Assembly (NCBI RefSeq): GCF_001412655.1
Contig: NZ_CP012996.1
Coordinates: 744,001-808,000, forward strand
Reading direction: 5' to 3'
Origin: Pedobacter sp. PACM 27299
Lineage (GTDB): Bacteria; Bacteroidota; Bacteroidia; Sphingobacteriales; Sphingobacteriaceae
DNA length: 64,000 nucleotides
In this document: positions 19,556-28,127 of the stretch, one piece after another
Numbering within the stretch: position 1 is the first letter of the stretch
How the letters are laid out: each line of letters opens with the position of its first letter
The notes under the pieces: model-generated
What the model was told of the DNA's origin: nothing
The model's input: the letters and a program-made list of their open reading frames with translations, nothing else
Database searches by the model: none
Position numbers and translations under genes: made by a program

Positions 19556-20872
19556 TTAGTATCTGTAAGCCTCAGGTTTGAATGGACCTTCTACAGGAAC
19601 GCCAATATAATCTGCCTGGTGCTGATCTAGAACGTCTAATTCTACACCGATTTTAGCTAAGTGTAAACGTGCTACTTTCTCATCTAAGTATTTAGGAAGC
19701 ACATAAACTTTATTCTCATAATTAGCGGTGTTCGTCCACAATTCTAATTGCGCTAAAGTCTGGTTAGTGAAAGAGTTAGACATTACGAAACTTGGGTGGC
19801 CAGTAGCGCAGCCTAAGTTTACCAAACGTCCTTCAGCCAATAAGATGATATCTTTACCGTCGATGGTATATTTATCAACCTGTGGTTTGATTTCCACTTT
19901 AGTATCACCATAGTTGGTGTTTAACCAAGCTACATCGATCTCATTGTCAAAGTGACCAATGTTACAAACGATTGCTTTGTCTTTCATTACTTTAAAATGT
20001 TCTGCACGAACGATATCACAGTTACCAGTAGTAGTGACGATAATATCAGCTTCTTTAACAGCAGTAGCGAATTTCTTCACTTCATAACCTTCCATTGCTG
20101 CTTGTAATGCACAGATCGGATCAATTTCAGAAACGATTACACGTACACCTTGTGAGCTTAATGATTCTGCAGAACCTTTACCCACATCACCGTAACCGGC
20201 AACAACAGCAACTTTACCAGCCATCATTACATCAGTTGCACGACGAATCGCATCAACCAATGACTCACGACATCCGTATTTATTGTCGAATTTAGATTTA
20301 GTTACTGAATCGTTTACATTGATTGCAGGTAAATGTAAAGTGCCATTTTTCATGCGCTCATATAAACGGTGAACACCAGTAGTCGTTTCTTCAGAAAGAC
20401 CTTTGATGTCTGCAATCAGCTCAGGGAACCTATCGAAAACCATGTTGGTTAAATCACCACCATCATCTAAGATCATGTTTAATGGCTGACGCTCAGGGCC
20501 GAAGTGTAAAGTTTGTTCAATACACCAGTCGAAATCTGGTTCGTTAAGACCTTTCCATGCATACACCTGAATTCCTGCAGCAGCAATTGCAGCAGCAGCA
20601 TGATCTTGTGTAGAAAAGATATTACATGATGACCAGGTTACTTCTGCACCAAGTTCTACCAATGTTTCGATCAAAACAGCAGTTTGAATCGTCATGTGTA
20701 AACATCCTGCGATGCGTGCACCTTTTAATGGTTTCGAAGGACCGAATTCTTCGCGTAATGACATTAGTCCTGGCATTTCTGCTTCGGCTAATCCAATTTC
20801 TTTACGACCCCATTCCGCCAGTGAAATGTCCTTAACTTTATAAGGGACATAAGTTGTCTCTACTGATGACAT
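19556..20872 (-). CDS. ahcY: Adenosylhomocysteinase
   Basis: NAD-dependent hydrolase of 438 aa that splits S-adenosylhomocysteine into adenosine and homocysteine, keeping methylation reactions going. The NAD-binding motif is [15 protein letters not shown], substrate-binding residues lie in [20 protein letters not shown] and [15 protein letters not shown], and the chain ends with the characteristic FKPEAYRY. Length is normal. It has its own promoter at 20973-21005 and its own terminator, so it is monocistronic. Confidence 0.98.
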   Translation of the reverse strand: MSSVETTYVPYKVKDISLAEWGRKEIGLAEAEMPGLMSLREEFGPSKPLKGARIAGCLHMTIQTAVLIETLVELGAEVTWSSCNIFSTQDHAAAAIAAAGIQVYAWKGLNEPDFDWCIEQTLHFGPERQPLNMILDDGGDLTNMVFDRFPELIADIKGLSEETTTGVHRLYERMKNGTLHLPAINVNDSVTKSKFDNKYGCRESLVDAIRRATDVMMAGKVAVVAGYGDVGKGSAESLSSQGVRVIVSEIDPICALQAAMEGYEVKKFATAVKEADIIVTTTGNCDIVRAEHFKVMKDKAIVCNIGHFDNEIDVAWLNTNYGDTKVEIKPQVDKYTIDGKDIILLAEGRLVNLGCATGHPSFVMSNSFTNQTLAQLELWTNTANYENKVYVLPKYLDEKVARLHLAKIGVELDVLDQHQADYIGVPVEGPFKPEAYRY

Positions 20873-20972
20873 ATTTCTATATTTAAATGATTAAATGCGA
20901 ACTTTTACCTTGTTCTTCATAGGCTCAGCATAGTTTTGCTGGAACCTTTTTGGAAACAGGCTAATTATGCGA

Positions 20973-21005
20973 CAAAATTACACAATAGTTTGGCCAATTT
21001 CAAAA
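20973..21005 (-). promoter_or_regulatory. Promoter of ahcY
   Basis: Read on the minus strand: TTTTG (21005-21001), 20 bases, then TAATTTTG (20980-20973). This fits the Bacteroidota -33/-7 consensus closely. The predicted start of transcription is near 20966, giving a leader of about 94 bases in which I see no known riboswitch. Confidence 0.7.
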
Positions 21006-21095
21006 CCGTTTCATTAGCTGTCAGATAGGAGAGTTGGTTATGACACAAGAAGGATAAAAGAATTATATTAGAATGATGGAGATACAAGGCATGGA

Positions 21096-21240
21096 TACTG
21101 GTCGGGAAGAGACCTGCATTCCCAAAGCCTCTGGAGGGGGATGCTATAGGGTTTGGATAGCAGAGACTATCGCAACCCCTTCCGAGCCCTATGGCAATGT
21201 GCTTCTCTTCCCGATCACTACCCGACCACTTTCTCGTCTT
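21096..21240. other. GC-rich self-complementary element (structured RNA or REP-like repeat)
   Basis: A non-coding 145-base block, richer in G and C than its surroundings, lies between the ahcY promoter and the end of the CDF gene. Inverted pairs are nested. GGTCGGG (21100-21106) pairs with CCCGACC (21221-21227). The overlapping TCGGGAAGAG (21102-21111) pairs with CTCTTCCCGA (21205-21214). A 14-pair stem with three G-U pairs joins 21143-21156 to 21182-21195, and GATAG/CTATC (21156-21160, 21167-21171) forms an inner hairpin. The two halves are also similar in sequence as inverted copies (18 of 24 bases at the ends). On the plus strand it is followed by a T-rich run (21238-21252). I do not recognise it; it could be a non-coding RNA or a dispersed palindromic repeat. 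Confidence 0.6.
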
Positions 21241-21243
21241 TTT

Positions 21244-22137
21244 TTATTTTTTATTTAAATAAGGTTCAACGTGTATGAGGGTATCTTTTATATGAAGATT
21301 TGAGGCTCGCAATTCGTCTTTCACCTGATGGGCGATTTCATGTGCATCAAATACATTGGTATTTCCATCCACTTCAATGTGCATATCTACATAGTAGTCC
21401 AGTCCCATCTTTCTTACATAACATTTCTCTACTTTTTTAACTTCTATATGTAAAGAGGCAATATGGCTGATTGCGGCAACTAATTCGTCGGAAGGGGCTT
21501 TGTCCATGATTTCTTCAAATGCCGGACGGATGATCTTGAAAGCATTGTAGATGATGAAAAGACAGGCAAAAAGCGCAGCCCAGTCGTCCGCGCCTTCGTA
21601 ACCTTTACCCAGAAAAATTGCGATGGAAATACCAATAAAGGCGGCAATTGAGGTAATGGCATCACTCCTGTGGTGGTAAGCATCGGCAATCACTGCCTGG
21701 CTGTTGATTCGCTTTCCGACCGCATAAACATAACGAAATAGGATTTCCTTTGCTGCAATCACCAGCAGCAGCACGATTAAGGTGTAGCTTTTTGGAAGTT
21801 CGTGCGGGGTATTGATAAAAGCGATCGAATGGTAGGCAATCCATCCTGCAGCAGCCAGCAGGAAAAATCCAATGAGGATTGCAGCTACAGGTTCGGCCTT
21901 CCCATGGCCATAAGGATGGCCTTTGTCTGGCGGTCGCTGGGCATAAATCAGGGCAACCCAAAGTAATCCTGAACTGATCACATCTGCTCCCGATTCCGTG
22001 GCATCGGCAATCAAGGCATAAGATTGGCCAAGATGACCGGAAATCCCTTTTACAAAAATTAAAATAATACTAATGATGATACCCAATTGGGTAGTACGGA
22101 TGGCTTCCGAGGAAGGGCTTCTTTTTGCCTGCTCCAT
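21244..22137 (-). CDS. Cation diffusion facilitator family transporter
   Basis: Inner-membrane metal efflux protein of 297 aa with about six membrane helices and a cytoplasmic C-terminal domain (about residues 215-290). The metal site typical of the family is visible: ESGAD in helix 2 (Glu replaces the usual first Asp or His) and HHRSD in helix 5. Substrate is probably Zn, Fe, Co or Mn. Start chosen at MEQAKRSPSSEAIR (22137); the frame extends ten codons upstream with a poor, Phe-rich sequence. The gene ends directly next to the palindromic element. Confidence 0.92.
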   Translation of the reverse strand: MEQAKRSPSSEAIRTTQLGIIISIILIFVKGISGHLGQSYALIADATESGADVISSGLLWVALIYAQRPPDKGHPYGHGKAEPVAAILIGFFLLAAAGWIAYHSIAFINTPHELPKSYTLIVLLLVIAAKEILFRYVYAVGKRINSQAVIADAYHHRSDAITSIAAFIGISIAIFLGKGYEGADDWAALFACLFIIYNAFKIIRPAFEEIMDKAPSDELVAAISHIASLHIEVKKVEKCYVRKMGLDYYVDMHIEVDGNTNVFDAHEIAHQVKDELRASNLHIKDTLIHVEPYLNKK

Positions 22138-22201
22138 AAAAAAATAAAAATGTATAAATGACCCCAATTGAAAATTTGAGGAGTCGGCCTGGACAATTAA
22201 T

Positions 22202-22573
22202 CTAAACTAAAAAGGAGGGTTGAGGTGGTCTGTAGGGTTTCCCGGAAAGTCTGGAAATTTCTTTTTCCCTATAAAAAAAACATAATTCATTGGGTTTGCA
22301 AGATTGGTTTGGGCTAAGCTCAAAACAAGGCTCTTGACAGAACAATAGTTGATGATGGCCGTATAAGATCTTTTTAAAAGGGAGCTTCATATCCTGCTTG
22401 CTATCATTGTCCACAATGTCCTTTCCCCAGTAATGCATGGAAAGAAAATCAACAAAGTTGATGTTGGGATTGCGGGAGGTATGATCAATGTAATGAGATA
22501 CGAGTAAGGGAGCTTTGAAAAGCTCAGCTATCGCCGAACCAGATAAAATACAGGTAACCAGAAAGTAGATCAT
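22202..22573 (-). CDS. Hypothetical small exported protein
   Basis: Protein of about 123 aa starting at ATG 22573 (MIYFLVTCILSGSAIAELFK), with a signal-peptide-like hydrophobic start. The body carries LLVSHYIDHTSRNPNINFVD and two Cys pairs in LLFCQEPCFELSPNQSCKPN. I recall similar unnamed proteins in Bacteroidota near metal-efflux genes, which would agree with the neighbouring CDF transporter, but no function can be assigned. The frame can extend to a GTG at 22585, but the promoter at 22590-22617 places transcription start close to that point, so the ATG is preferred. Confidence 0.7.
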   Translation of the reverse strand: MIYFLVTCILSGSAIAELFKAPLLVSHYIDHTSRNPNINFVDFLSMHYWGKDIVDNDSKQDMKLPFKKILYGHHQLLFCQEPCFELSPNQSCKPNELCFFYREKEISRLSGKPYRPPQPSFLV

Positions 22574-22589
22574 CACCCTTTTCACGACG

Positions 22590-22617
22590 CAAATGTACTC
22601 ATTTCATCACAATTCAA
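22590..22617 (-). promoter_or_regulatory. Promoter of the small exported protein gene
   Basis: Minus strand: TTG (22617-22615), 17 bases, TACATTTG (22597-22590). This is a good Bacteroidota-type promoter. The predicted start of transcription is near 22583. Confidence 0.6.
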
Positions 22618-22687
22618 TTGCCCTTGGCATGGATTTAGCTAAACTGCCATCAAAATTACCTTAACCTATTTAAATTAGCCAAATCCT

Positions 22688-23584
22688 ATGAAAATTACCA
22701 CTCTATTATTGCTCTCAAGCCTACTGATATGCTTTGGATGCCGTTCACAAAATCGCATGACATTAAATTCTACACCATTGAAGATTGAAAAAAAAGCAGA
22801 TTATGCTAAAGTACAGCCCTATTATGAACTAGATTTTAGTGCAGCTTTTTGCTTATTTGAGGTCAGGGTTAATGATGTATTGGTCTTTACGATGAACCTG
22901 GACGGACAGACTTCTACTATGATTCCAATCAATTCAGCTATTTTAGAAAGTGGAAAACAACAAATTGCGATTACAGTACTACCCCTGGCTGGTCAGAAGT
23001 TTTTAAACCCAAGCGCTCAGTTTAAATACAATATCAAAGTTTTTGATGCAGCTAATGAGCTCAATTTTAAGGAGCAGCTTCCCGGAGAATATGCTGTGGC
23101 GAAAGTGGATCCTTCGAAGAAACAGACCATACTTACACAAAGTGCCGATTTTAACGCAGAGCTGCCTTACACCATCAGAGCTTATCAAAATTCTACTGAT
23201 CTCACTTCAGTAAGCGGATTAAAAGATAAACTGAATGATGCGTACCAGCAACTCTCAGCGCTCATCAAAAAAGGGGAGGTAGAGCAAATTAAAAAATTGA
23301 TAGCCAATAGAGAAAGTGTCGCTGCGGTTACCATGTACCTGAGTAAAGAAGAATCAGATGATCGGATGGAAGGTATTGTCAGTAATCTAAAATCAGGATA
23401 TAAACTAGCACCTATTCCTGCAGATGCCCTTGTAAAGATTTTTGGTAATGGAAAGCTTGCTACTTTAATCAGGCCTAATGGCGAGCCGGCTTTAATCCTG
23501 AAAAATGAGAAAGATCAGGAGGAACTGCAGTTGGAATTCACCTTTTTTATTCCTGCTGGTAAAACTGATCTTGAAATTATCTAG
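22688..23584 (+). CDS. Hypothetical lipoprotein
   Basis: Protein of 298 aa with a lipoprotein signal and lipobox LICFGC (Cys about residue 18). The N-terminal half (residues 40-115) looks like an all-beta domain (YYELDFSAAFCLFEVRVNDV). The C-terminal half contains a helical section and ends with another beta stretch (LQLEFTFFIPAGKTDLEII). No family recognised. It is divergent from the small exported protein gene and stands alone before tRNA-Asn. Confidence 0.75.
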   Translation: MKITTLLLLSSLLICFGCRSQNRMTLNSTPLKIEKKADYAKVQPYYELDFSAAFCLFEVRVNDVLVFTMNLDGQTSTMIPINSAILESGKQQIAITVLPLAGQKFLNPSAQFKYNIKVFDAANELNFKEQLPGEYAVAKVDPSKKQTILTQSADFNAELPYTIRAYQNSTDLTSVSGLKDKLNDAYQQLSALIKKGEVEQIKKLIANRESVAAVTMYLSKEESDDRMEGIVSNLKSGYKLAPIPADALVKIFGNGKLATLIRPNGEPALILKNEKDQEELQLEFTFFIPAGKTDLEII

Positions 23585-23659
23585 CTGAAGCTTTAACCAT
23601 TTCGGATGATATGTATTTGAGAAAGAAGAAATGGGAAATTTTGCTTTTGGATAAACTAA

Positions 23660-23690
23660 AAAAGCCTTTCAGTATTACTGAAAGGCTTTT
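23660..23690 (-). terminator. Terminator after tRNA-Asn
   Basis: Arms AAAAGCCTTTCAGTA (23660-23674) and TACTGAAAGGCTTTT (23676-23690) are complementary and end in a T run on either strand. It lies 10 bases behind the tRNA on the minus strand and also faces the lipoprotein gene. Confidence 0.8.
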
Positions 23691-23699
23691 GCTATTTTG

Positions 23700-23773
23700 C
23701 TCCCTCTGCTGGGCTCGAACCAGCGACCCTCTGATTAACAGTCAGATGCTCTAACCAGCTGAGCTAAGAAGGA
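23700..23773 (-). tRNA. tRNA-Asn (anticodon GTT)
   Basis: A 74-base cloverleaf read on the minus strand. The acceptor TCCTTCT pairs with AGAGGGA (one G-U pair). The D-arm is GCTCAGCTGGTTAGAGC, the anticodon arm CTGACTGTTAATCAG has anticodon GTT, and the T-arm CTGGTTCGAGCCCAG is standard. The discriminator base is G. CCA is not encoded. Confidence 0.96.
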
Positions 23774-24039
23774 GTACTGGTTACCAAATAAACGGCTTTT
23801 TGATGCTTTAAGCAACATTAAGTTTCGTTCGTTTTGGGAATGCAATATTAGGAGTTTTTAGCCGATTATAAAAGTACTATTACAAGTTTTTTTTAGATTT
23901 TAAATTAAGCCCTTAGTTTAGTGGGGGTTAAAATTCATTTTTTATTTCCTAAAAACCCTCGAAACAGGGTTAAGCAGCATTAAATAGGTAAAATCAAAGT
24001 AATTTAAAGGTAAAATCAGAGGCGAAGCCGATGTATTTC

Positions 24040-24070
24040 TTTGATGGTAATGCACGTTGCTGTACATTTG
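24040..24070 (+). promoter_or_regulatory. Promoter of the bacilliredoxin gene
   Basis: TTTG (24040-24043), 19 bases, TACATTTG (24063-24070): a near-perfect Bacteroidota promoter, 30 bases before the ATG at 24100. Confidence 0.75.
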
Positions 24071-24099
24071 TATGGATTAATGAATTAAAGAAAGAAAAT

Positions 24100-24510
24100 A
24101 TGTATCCTGAATATTTAGTAGAACCAATGCGTGCAGAACTTACTAAAGTAGGTTTCGAAGAGATGAAAACTGCAGCAGATGTAGATAATGCAATCGGCAC
24201 TGAGGGTACCGTTTTTGTAGTGGTAAACTCTGTTTGTGGTTGTGCAGCAGCAAATGCTCGTCCTGCAGCAAGATTGGCAGCAGCAAATGAAAAACATCCT
24301 GATAAATTGATTACTGTATTTGCAGGTATGGAAAAAGAAGCAGTGGACAGAGCTAGAGGTTATATGATGCCTTTCCCTCCATCTTCTCCAGCAATGGCTT
24401 TATTCAAAGATGGTAAATTGGTTCACATGATCGAACGTCACCAGATTGAAGGCAGACCAGCACAAATGATCGCTGATAGCTTGATTGGTGCTTTTGAGGA
24501 ACACTGCTAA
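24100..24510 (+). CDS. BrxA/BrxB family bacilliredoxin
   Basis: Thioredoxin-fold protein of 136 aa of the former DUF1094 (YphP/YqiW) family, which removes bacillithiol or similar low-molecular thiols from oxidised proteins. The CGC active site is seen in VVVNSVCGCAAANARPAARL (about residues 50-52), with PFPPSSPAMALF as the cis-Pro region. The frame extends to 24031, but a clear promoter lies within that extension, so the ATG at 24100 (MYPEYLVEPMRAEL) is the true start. Single-gene unit with a strong terminator. Confidence 0.93.
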   Translation: MYPEYLVEPMRAELTKVGFEEMKTAADVDNAIGTEGTVFVVVNSVCGCAAANARPAARLAAANEKHPDKLITVFAGMEKEAVDRARGYMMPFPPSSPAMALFKDGKLVHMIERHQIEGRPAQMIADSLIGAFEEHC

Positions 24511-24541
24511 TTACTGCCAAATATTAGGCATATAATATATT

Positions 24542-24579
24542 AAAACAGGGGCTGGTTGTTAGAAACCAGCCCCTGTTTT
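24542..24579 (+). terminator. Terminator after the bacilliredoxin gene
   Basis: Arms AAAACAGGGGCTGGTT and AACCAGCCCCTGTTTT (24542-24557, 24564-24579), followed by GTTTAGG. Strong GC-rich stem with A and T flanks. Confidence 0.85.
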
Positions 24580-24677
24580 GTTTAGGTTGTATTTAACCTT
24601 ATTTTTTTTGTCGGGGGGTATACCTGATCTTTATCCTGTCTTCCAGGTAGATATAATATTTGCTCGACAGATCAGCT

Positions 24678-25478
24678 TTAAAAATCTTTATTCAGCAGTT
24701 TTTCCAGTTCTCCAAAAGAAACGTTCATCCGTACTCTTCCTTGTTTTGCATAAGCGATTTCGCCAGTTTCTTCAGAAATAATGACGGCAACAGCATCCGT
24801 AGTTTCGGAAACACCGATCCCAGCTCTGTGGCGTAAACCAAATTGTGGAGGGAGTTTGTCGTTATCTGTTAAAGGTAAAATACAACTGGCACTTTTGATT
24901 TTGTTTTCTGCAATGACTACGGCACCATCGTGCAGTGGACTGTATTTTTGAAAGATACTTTCCAGTAATCTTTTAGATATTTTCGAATCAATCACCTCAC
25001 AGCTGTTGGCGAAAAGCTGATCGTCATAAAACTTAACAAATACGATTAAAGCCCCTGTACGAGATTTTTTCATGCTTTTGCAAGCATCAATGATTGGTTT
25101 AATGCGCACCAGATTATCTCTTTCAATATTTTTACTGCCGAAAATATAACCCCACCAAGCTTTATTCTGCTGTAGGAAGGTGTTTTTTCCAATCAACAAC
25201 AGGAAACGCCGGATCTCCGGCTGAAAGATCACAATCAAGGCGATGATCCCCACGCTCATGAACTTGTTGATAATGGTAGAAAGTAACCTCATATTGAGCT
25301 GATCTACCGCAAACCAGATGATCAGAATGATCAGCATGCCCAGCAGTAAGTTTACCGCCAGCGTGTTTTTTATCAGGTTGTAGATATAGTAAATAAGGAG
25401 TGCGACAAATATAATGTCCACCACATCCGTTAATGATACTCTTAGAAAATCGAAATCAAATCCTTTCATTATGCCCAA
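24678..25478 (-). CDS. cdaA: Diadenylate cyclase CdaA
   Basis: Membrane enzyme of 266 aa that makes cyclic di-AMP from two ATP. Three hydrophobic helices occupy residues about 15-95 (VVDIIFVALLIYYIYNLI, LLLGMLIILIIWFAV, VGIIALIVIFQPEIRRFLL). The DisA_N/DAC domain follows, with LHDGAVVI and FGLRHRAGIGVSE as catalytic motifs. Length is normal. It lies 38 bases downstream of folP on the same strand and is likely cotranscribed with it. c-di-AMP controls potassium and cell-wall homeostasis. Confidence 0.96.
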   Translation of the reverse strand: MGIMKGFDFDFLRVSLTDVVDIIFVALLIYYIYNLIKNTLAVNLLLGMLIILIIWFAVDQLNMRLLSTIINKFMSVGIIALIVIFQPEIRRFLLLIGKNTFLQQNKAWWGYIFGSKNIERDNLVRIKPIIDACKSMKKSRTGALIVFVKFYDDQLFANSCEVIDSKISKRLLESIFQKYSPLHDGAVVIAENKIKSASCILPLTDNDKLPPQFGLRHRAGIGVSETTDAVAVIISEETGEIAYAKQGRVRMNVSFGELEKLLNKDF

Positions 25479-25516
25479 GTTAGGTATTTTTTGATATTAA
25501 TCGCGAGCATGCTTTT

Positions 25517-26374
25517 TTAATGCGATCTGGTTTTCTCTACCAGGGCAATACATTCTGCCGCTGCTTTTACATCGTGTACCCTTAGTATGCCCGCGCCTTT
25601 CATCAAGGCGATGGTATTTAGAATAGTGGTGCCGTTTAGGGCCTCTTGTGGATCATTTCCAAGAAAATTATAAATCATCGATTTCCTGGAGAAACCTACC
25701 AGCAATGGCAATTCAAAAATATCCAATTCTTCCAACTGGTTTAGCAATTGATAATTTTCATCGGTAGTTTTTGCAAAACCAAAACCTGGATCAAGGATGA
25801 TGTCCTTTACACCTAACTTTCTTAAGGACGCTATCTTTTGAGAAAAATAATCCACCAGATCCAGGCCGATATTCGAATAACCGGTTTGCTGCTGCATATT
25901 TTGCGGAGTGCCGCGCATGTGCATCAGAATATAAGGAACTTGTAAATCAGCTGCGGTTTGGAACATGGCCTCATCCAGTTCTCCTCCGGATATGTCATTG
26001 ATCAGATGTGCTCCGGCCTCTATACTTTCCTTTGCTACTTTCGCGCGGAACGTATCAATGGAGAGCCAGGCTTCAGGGAATTTTTTACTGATGATTTCTA
26101 CCATAGGTACCATCCGGCTTAATTCTTCTGCTTCACTAACTTCTGCAGCACCGGGACGAGAAGAATATGCGCCAATGTCTATGAACTTAGCACCCTCATT
26201 CAGAAAAGTTTCCGTTCGTCTTAAAGCGTCATCGGCATTGTCAATTCTACTGTTATTGTAAAATGAATCCGGGGTCAAGTTGAGGATTCCCATCACCGTT
26301 GGCTTGCTGATATCTACAAGCCTGCCTTGCAGGTTTAGTGTGGTCTTTCGGTTTAAAAATGTATCTTTAGCCAT
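25517..26374 (-). CDS. folP: Dihydropteroate synthase
   Basis: Folate-pathway enzyme of 285 aa that joins p-aminobenzoate to hydroxymethyl-dihydropterin diphosphate. Signature motifs are MGILNLTPDSFYNNSR, IDIGAYSSRPGA, INDISGGELDEAMF and DIILDPGFGFAKTTD. The start MAKDTFLNRKTT at 26374 is preferred over the ATG at 26386, because a TAnnTTTG-like element (26384-26391, minus strand) overlaps the latter. It forms a unit with cdaA and is divergent from the DUF1599 operon with only about 56 bases between. Confidence 0.96.
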   Translation of the reverse strand: MAKDTFLNRKTTLNLQGRLVDISKPTVMGILNLTPDSFYNNSRIDNADDALRRTETFLNEGAKFIDIGAYSSRPGAAEVSEAEELSRMVPMVEIISKKFPEAWLSIDTFRAKVAKESIEAGAHLINDISGGELDEAMFQTAADLQVPYILMHMRGTPQNMQQQTGYSNIGLDLVDYFSQKIASLRKLGVKDIILDPGFGFAKTTDENYQLLNQLEELDIFELPLLVGFSRKSMIYNFLGNDPQEALNGTTILNTIALMKGAGILRVHDVKAAAECIALVEKTRSH

Positions 26375-26383
26375 CGTATAAAA

Positions 26384-26391
26384 CAAAAATA
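26384..26391 (-). promoter_or_regulatory. Possible -7 element for folP-cdaA
   Basis: TATTTTTG on the minus strand fits TAnnTTTG, 10 bases from the preferred folP ATG. The leader would be very short, and no -33 element is visible. Confidence 0.35.
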
Positions 26392-26430
26392 CGGTATTTA
26401 AATAGCTTTAAACTAAATATTTTAATTGTT

Positions 26431-26973
26431 TTGGCAACAAACACCTCAAAAGAATTCGATTCAGTAATTGCGGTTTGTAAATCGCTTTTTATAAAGAAAA
26501 CAAAGGACTATGGAACGGCATGGCGCATACTTAGGCCGTCCTCCATTACCGATCAGATTTTCATCAAGGCACAGCGCATCCGTACCCTGGAAGATAAAAA
26601 AGTTGCTATGGTAGATGAAGGCGTTATTCCCGAATATATAGGCATCATCAATTATTGCGTGATGGGGATGCTGCAGCTGGAACTGACCGAAAATGATCCT
26701 TATGATTTGGATCCTGATCATGTAGAACAGCTTTATGACGAGAAAGTAACCCTCACCAAAGACCTGATGTTCGCTAAGAACCATGATTATGGAGAAGCTT
26801 GGAGGGATATGCGTGTGAGTTCTTTAACAGACCTCATCCTAATGAAAATTTTAAGAGTAAAACAAATAGAAGATAATGCCGGTAAAACATTAGCCTCAGA
26901 AGGGATCGATGCCAATTATCAGGACATGCTCAACTATTCTGTTTTTGCATTAATTAAACTTGGCCTGAGATAA
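26431..26973 (+). CDS. DUF1599 domain-containing protein
   Basis: Cytoplasmic protein of 180 aa made of two copies of one unit: residues about 22-55 (KTKDYGTAWRILRPSSITDQ) and 113-146 (KNHDYGEAWRDMRVSSLTDL) repeat the K-x-x-DYG-x-AWR-x-x-R-x-SS-x-TD pattern. The biochemical role is unknown; the all-alpha, acidic pattern recalls MazG-like nucleotide pyrophosphohydrolases, but that is only an impression. It starts at TTG; there is no nearby ATG. Its stop codon overlaps the ATG of the next gene by one base, so translation is probably coupled. It is divergent from folP. Confidence 0.85.
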   Translation: MATNTSKEFDSVIAVCKSLFIKKTKDYGTAWRILRPSSITDQIFIKAQRIRTLEDKKVAMVDEGVIPEYIGIINYCVMGMLQLELTENDPYDLDPDHVEQLYDEKVTLTKDLMFAKNHDYGEAWRDMRVSSLTDLILMKILRVKQIEDNAGKTLASEGIDANYQDMLNYSVFALIKLGLR

Positions 26974-28124
26974 TGAAGAAAATTGCCCTAAATTTTGCCA
27001 GAATATTTGTTGGCGTCCTGTTTATATTCTCAGGACTGATCAAAGCGAATGACCCATTGGGCTTCGGTTATAAATTACAGGAATATTTTGAGGTCTTTCA
27101 CCTGCCTTTTTTAAGTGGGATTGCTACCGGAATTGCCATCTTACTTTGTGTGATGGAAATCGTGCTTGGGGCATTACTGCTTTTCGGCTTCTGGGCTAAA
27201 AAGGTGACGGCGGGCTTATTGGTGGTGATCATCTTTTTTACTTTCCTAACTTTCGTTTCCGCATTTTTCAAAGTAGTAACCTCTTGCGGTTGTTTTGGAG
27301 ACGCCATTCCTTTAACGCCATGGCAGTCTTTCTCTAAAGATTTAGTGCTGCTGGTGTTGATCATTTACCTTTTCCTATATAAGGATTTAATCCGCCCAAT
27401 TACCAACAACCGGAGTTGGCAAAGCGCTTCTTTGGCTATTGTGTTGTGTGCTTCGCTGTTGTTCAGCCAGTATACTTATAGCAGATTGCCGATTTTGGAC
27501 TTCCTGCCTTATAAGGTAGGGGCGAGTATTCCTGAATTGATGGCTATCCCTCCTGGAGCTCAGCCTGATGAGTTTCTGATCATGTATAACTTGAGCAATA
27601 AGAAAACAAAAGAGAAGAAGGTGATGAGCGACAAGGATTACCTGAAAACGGAAATCTGGAAAGATGAAAACTGGGAAATTGTAGGTACGCCTGAAAAGAA
27701 ACTGATCAAAAAAGGATATGAGCCGAAAATTAAAGATTTGCTGATCAGTGATGCCTCGGGTACAGATTATACGAAAGAACTGATTGAAAATCCTTACTAT
27801 AACCTAGTATACGTAGCCTATAACTTGAACGATACAGATGAAGAAGCAATCGCTAAATTAAACGCATTGGCGTTAAATGCTGCGGAACAATTTAACATCA
27901 GGACGGTACTGCTGACTTCCAATTCTGCACAGGATGCCCTTGCTTTCAGTAAAAAAATGAAACTGTTTACAGAAGTATTTTATGCGGATGCTGTTCCTTT
28001 GAAAAGTATGGTAAGGGCGAATCCAGGTGTATTACTGCTTAAAAACGGAGTTATTGTCAATAAATGGCATTACAATGCAGTGCCTTCTTTTGAAGTGCTT
28101 TCAGAAAAATATTTTAGTAAATAA
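26973..28124 (+). CDS. BT_3928-type DoxX-like membrane protein with thioredoxin-like C-terminus
   Basis: Protein of 383 aa. The first 155 residues hold four membrane helices of the DoxX/MauE type (IALNFARIFVGVLFIFSGLI, then IAILLCVMEIVLGALLLFGF, then VVIIFFTFLTFVSAFFKVVT followed by a CGCFGD motif). A further helix lies near residue 150-170. The C-terminal part (residues 260-383) looks thioredoxin-like but without a CxxC. MauE-like proteins with a CGC motif pass electrons for thiol redox, which is a plausible role. It is the second gene of the DUF1599 operon, three bases before the ABC permease gene. Confidence 0.82.
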   Translation: MKKIALNFARIFVGVLFIFSGLIKANDPLGFGYKLQEYFEVFHLPFLSGIATGIAILLCVMEIVLGALLLFGFWAKKVTAGLLVVIIFFTFLTFVSAFFKVVTSCGCFGDAIPLTPWQSFSKDLVLLVLIIYLFLYKDLIRPITNNRSWQSASLAIVLCASLLFSQYTYSRLPILDFLPYKVGASIPELMAIPPGAQPDEFLIMYNLSNKKTKEKKVMSDKDYLKTEIWKDENWEIVGTPEKKLIKKGYEPKIKDLLISDASGTDYTKELIENPYYNLVYVAYNLNDTDEEAIAKLNALALNAAEQFNIRTVLLTSNSAQDALAFSKKMKLFTEVFYADAVPLKSMVRANPGVLLLKNGVIVNKWHYNAVPSFEVLSEKYFSK

Positions 28125-28127
28125 CCG

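Noticed and set aside
20873..20966. Possible SAH or SAM riboswitch in the ahcY leader
   Set aside because: The leader is long enough, but I see no conserved stem pattern of the known classes; it is A/T-rich with only weak pairing.
21073..21258. A 61-codon plus-strand frame across the palindromic element
   Set aside because: Its sequence follows from the inverted repeat, it resembles no protein, and it runs into the T-rich tail and the end of the CDF gene. The nucleic-acid structure explains the region better.
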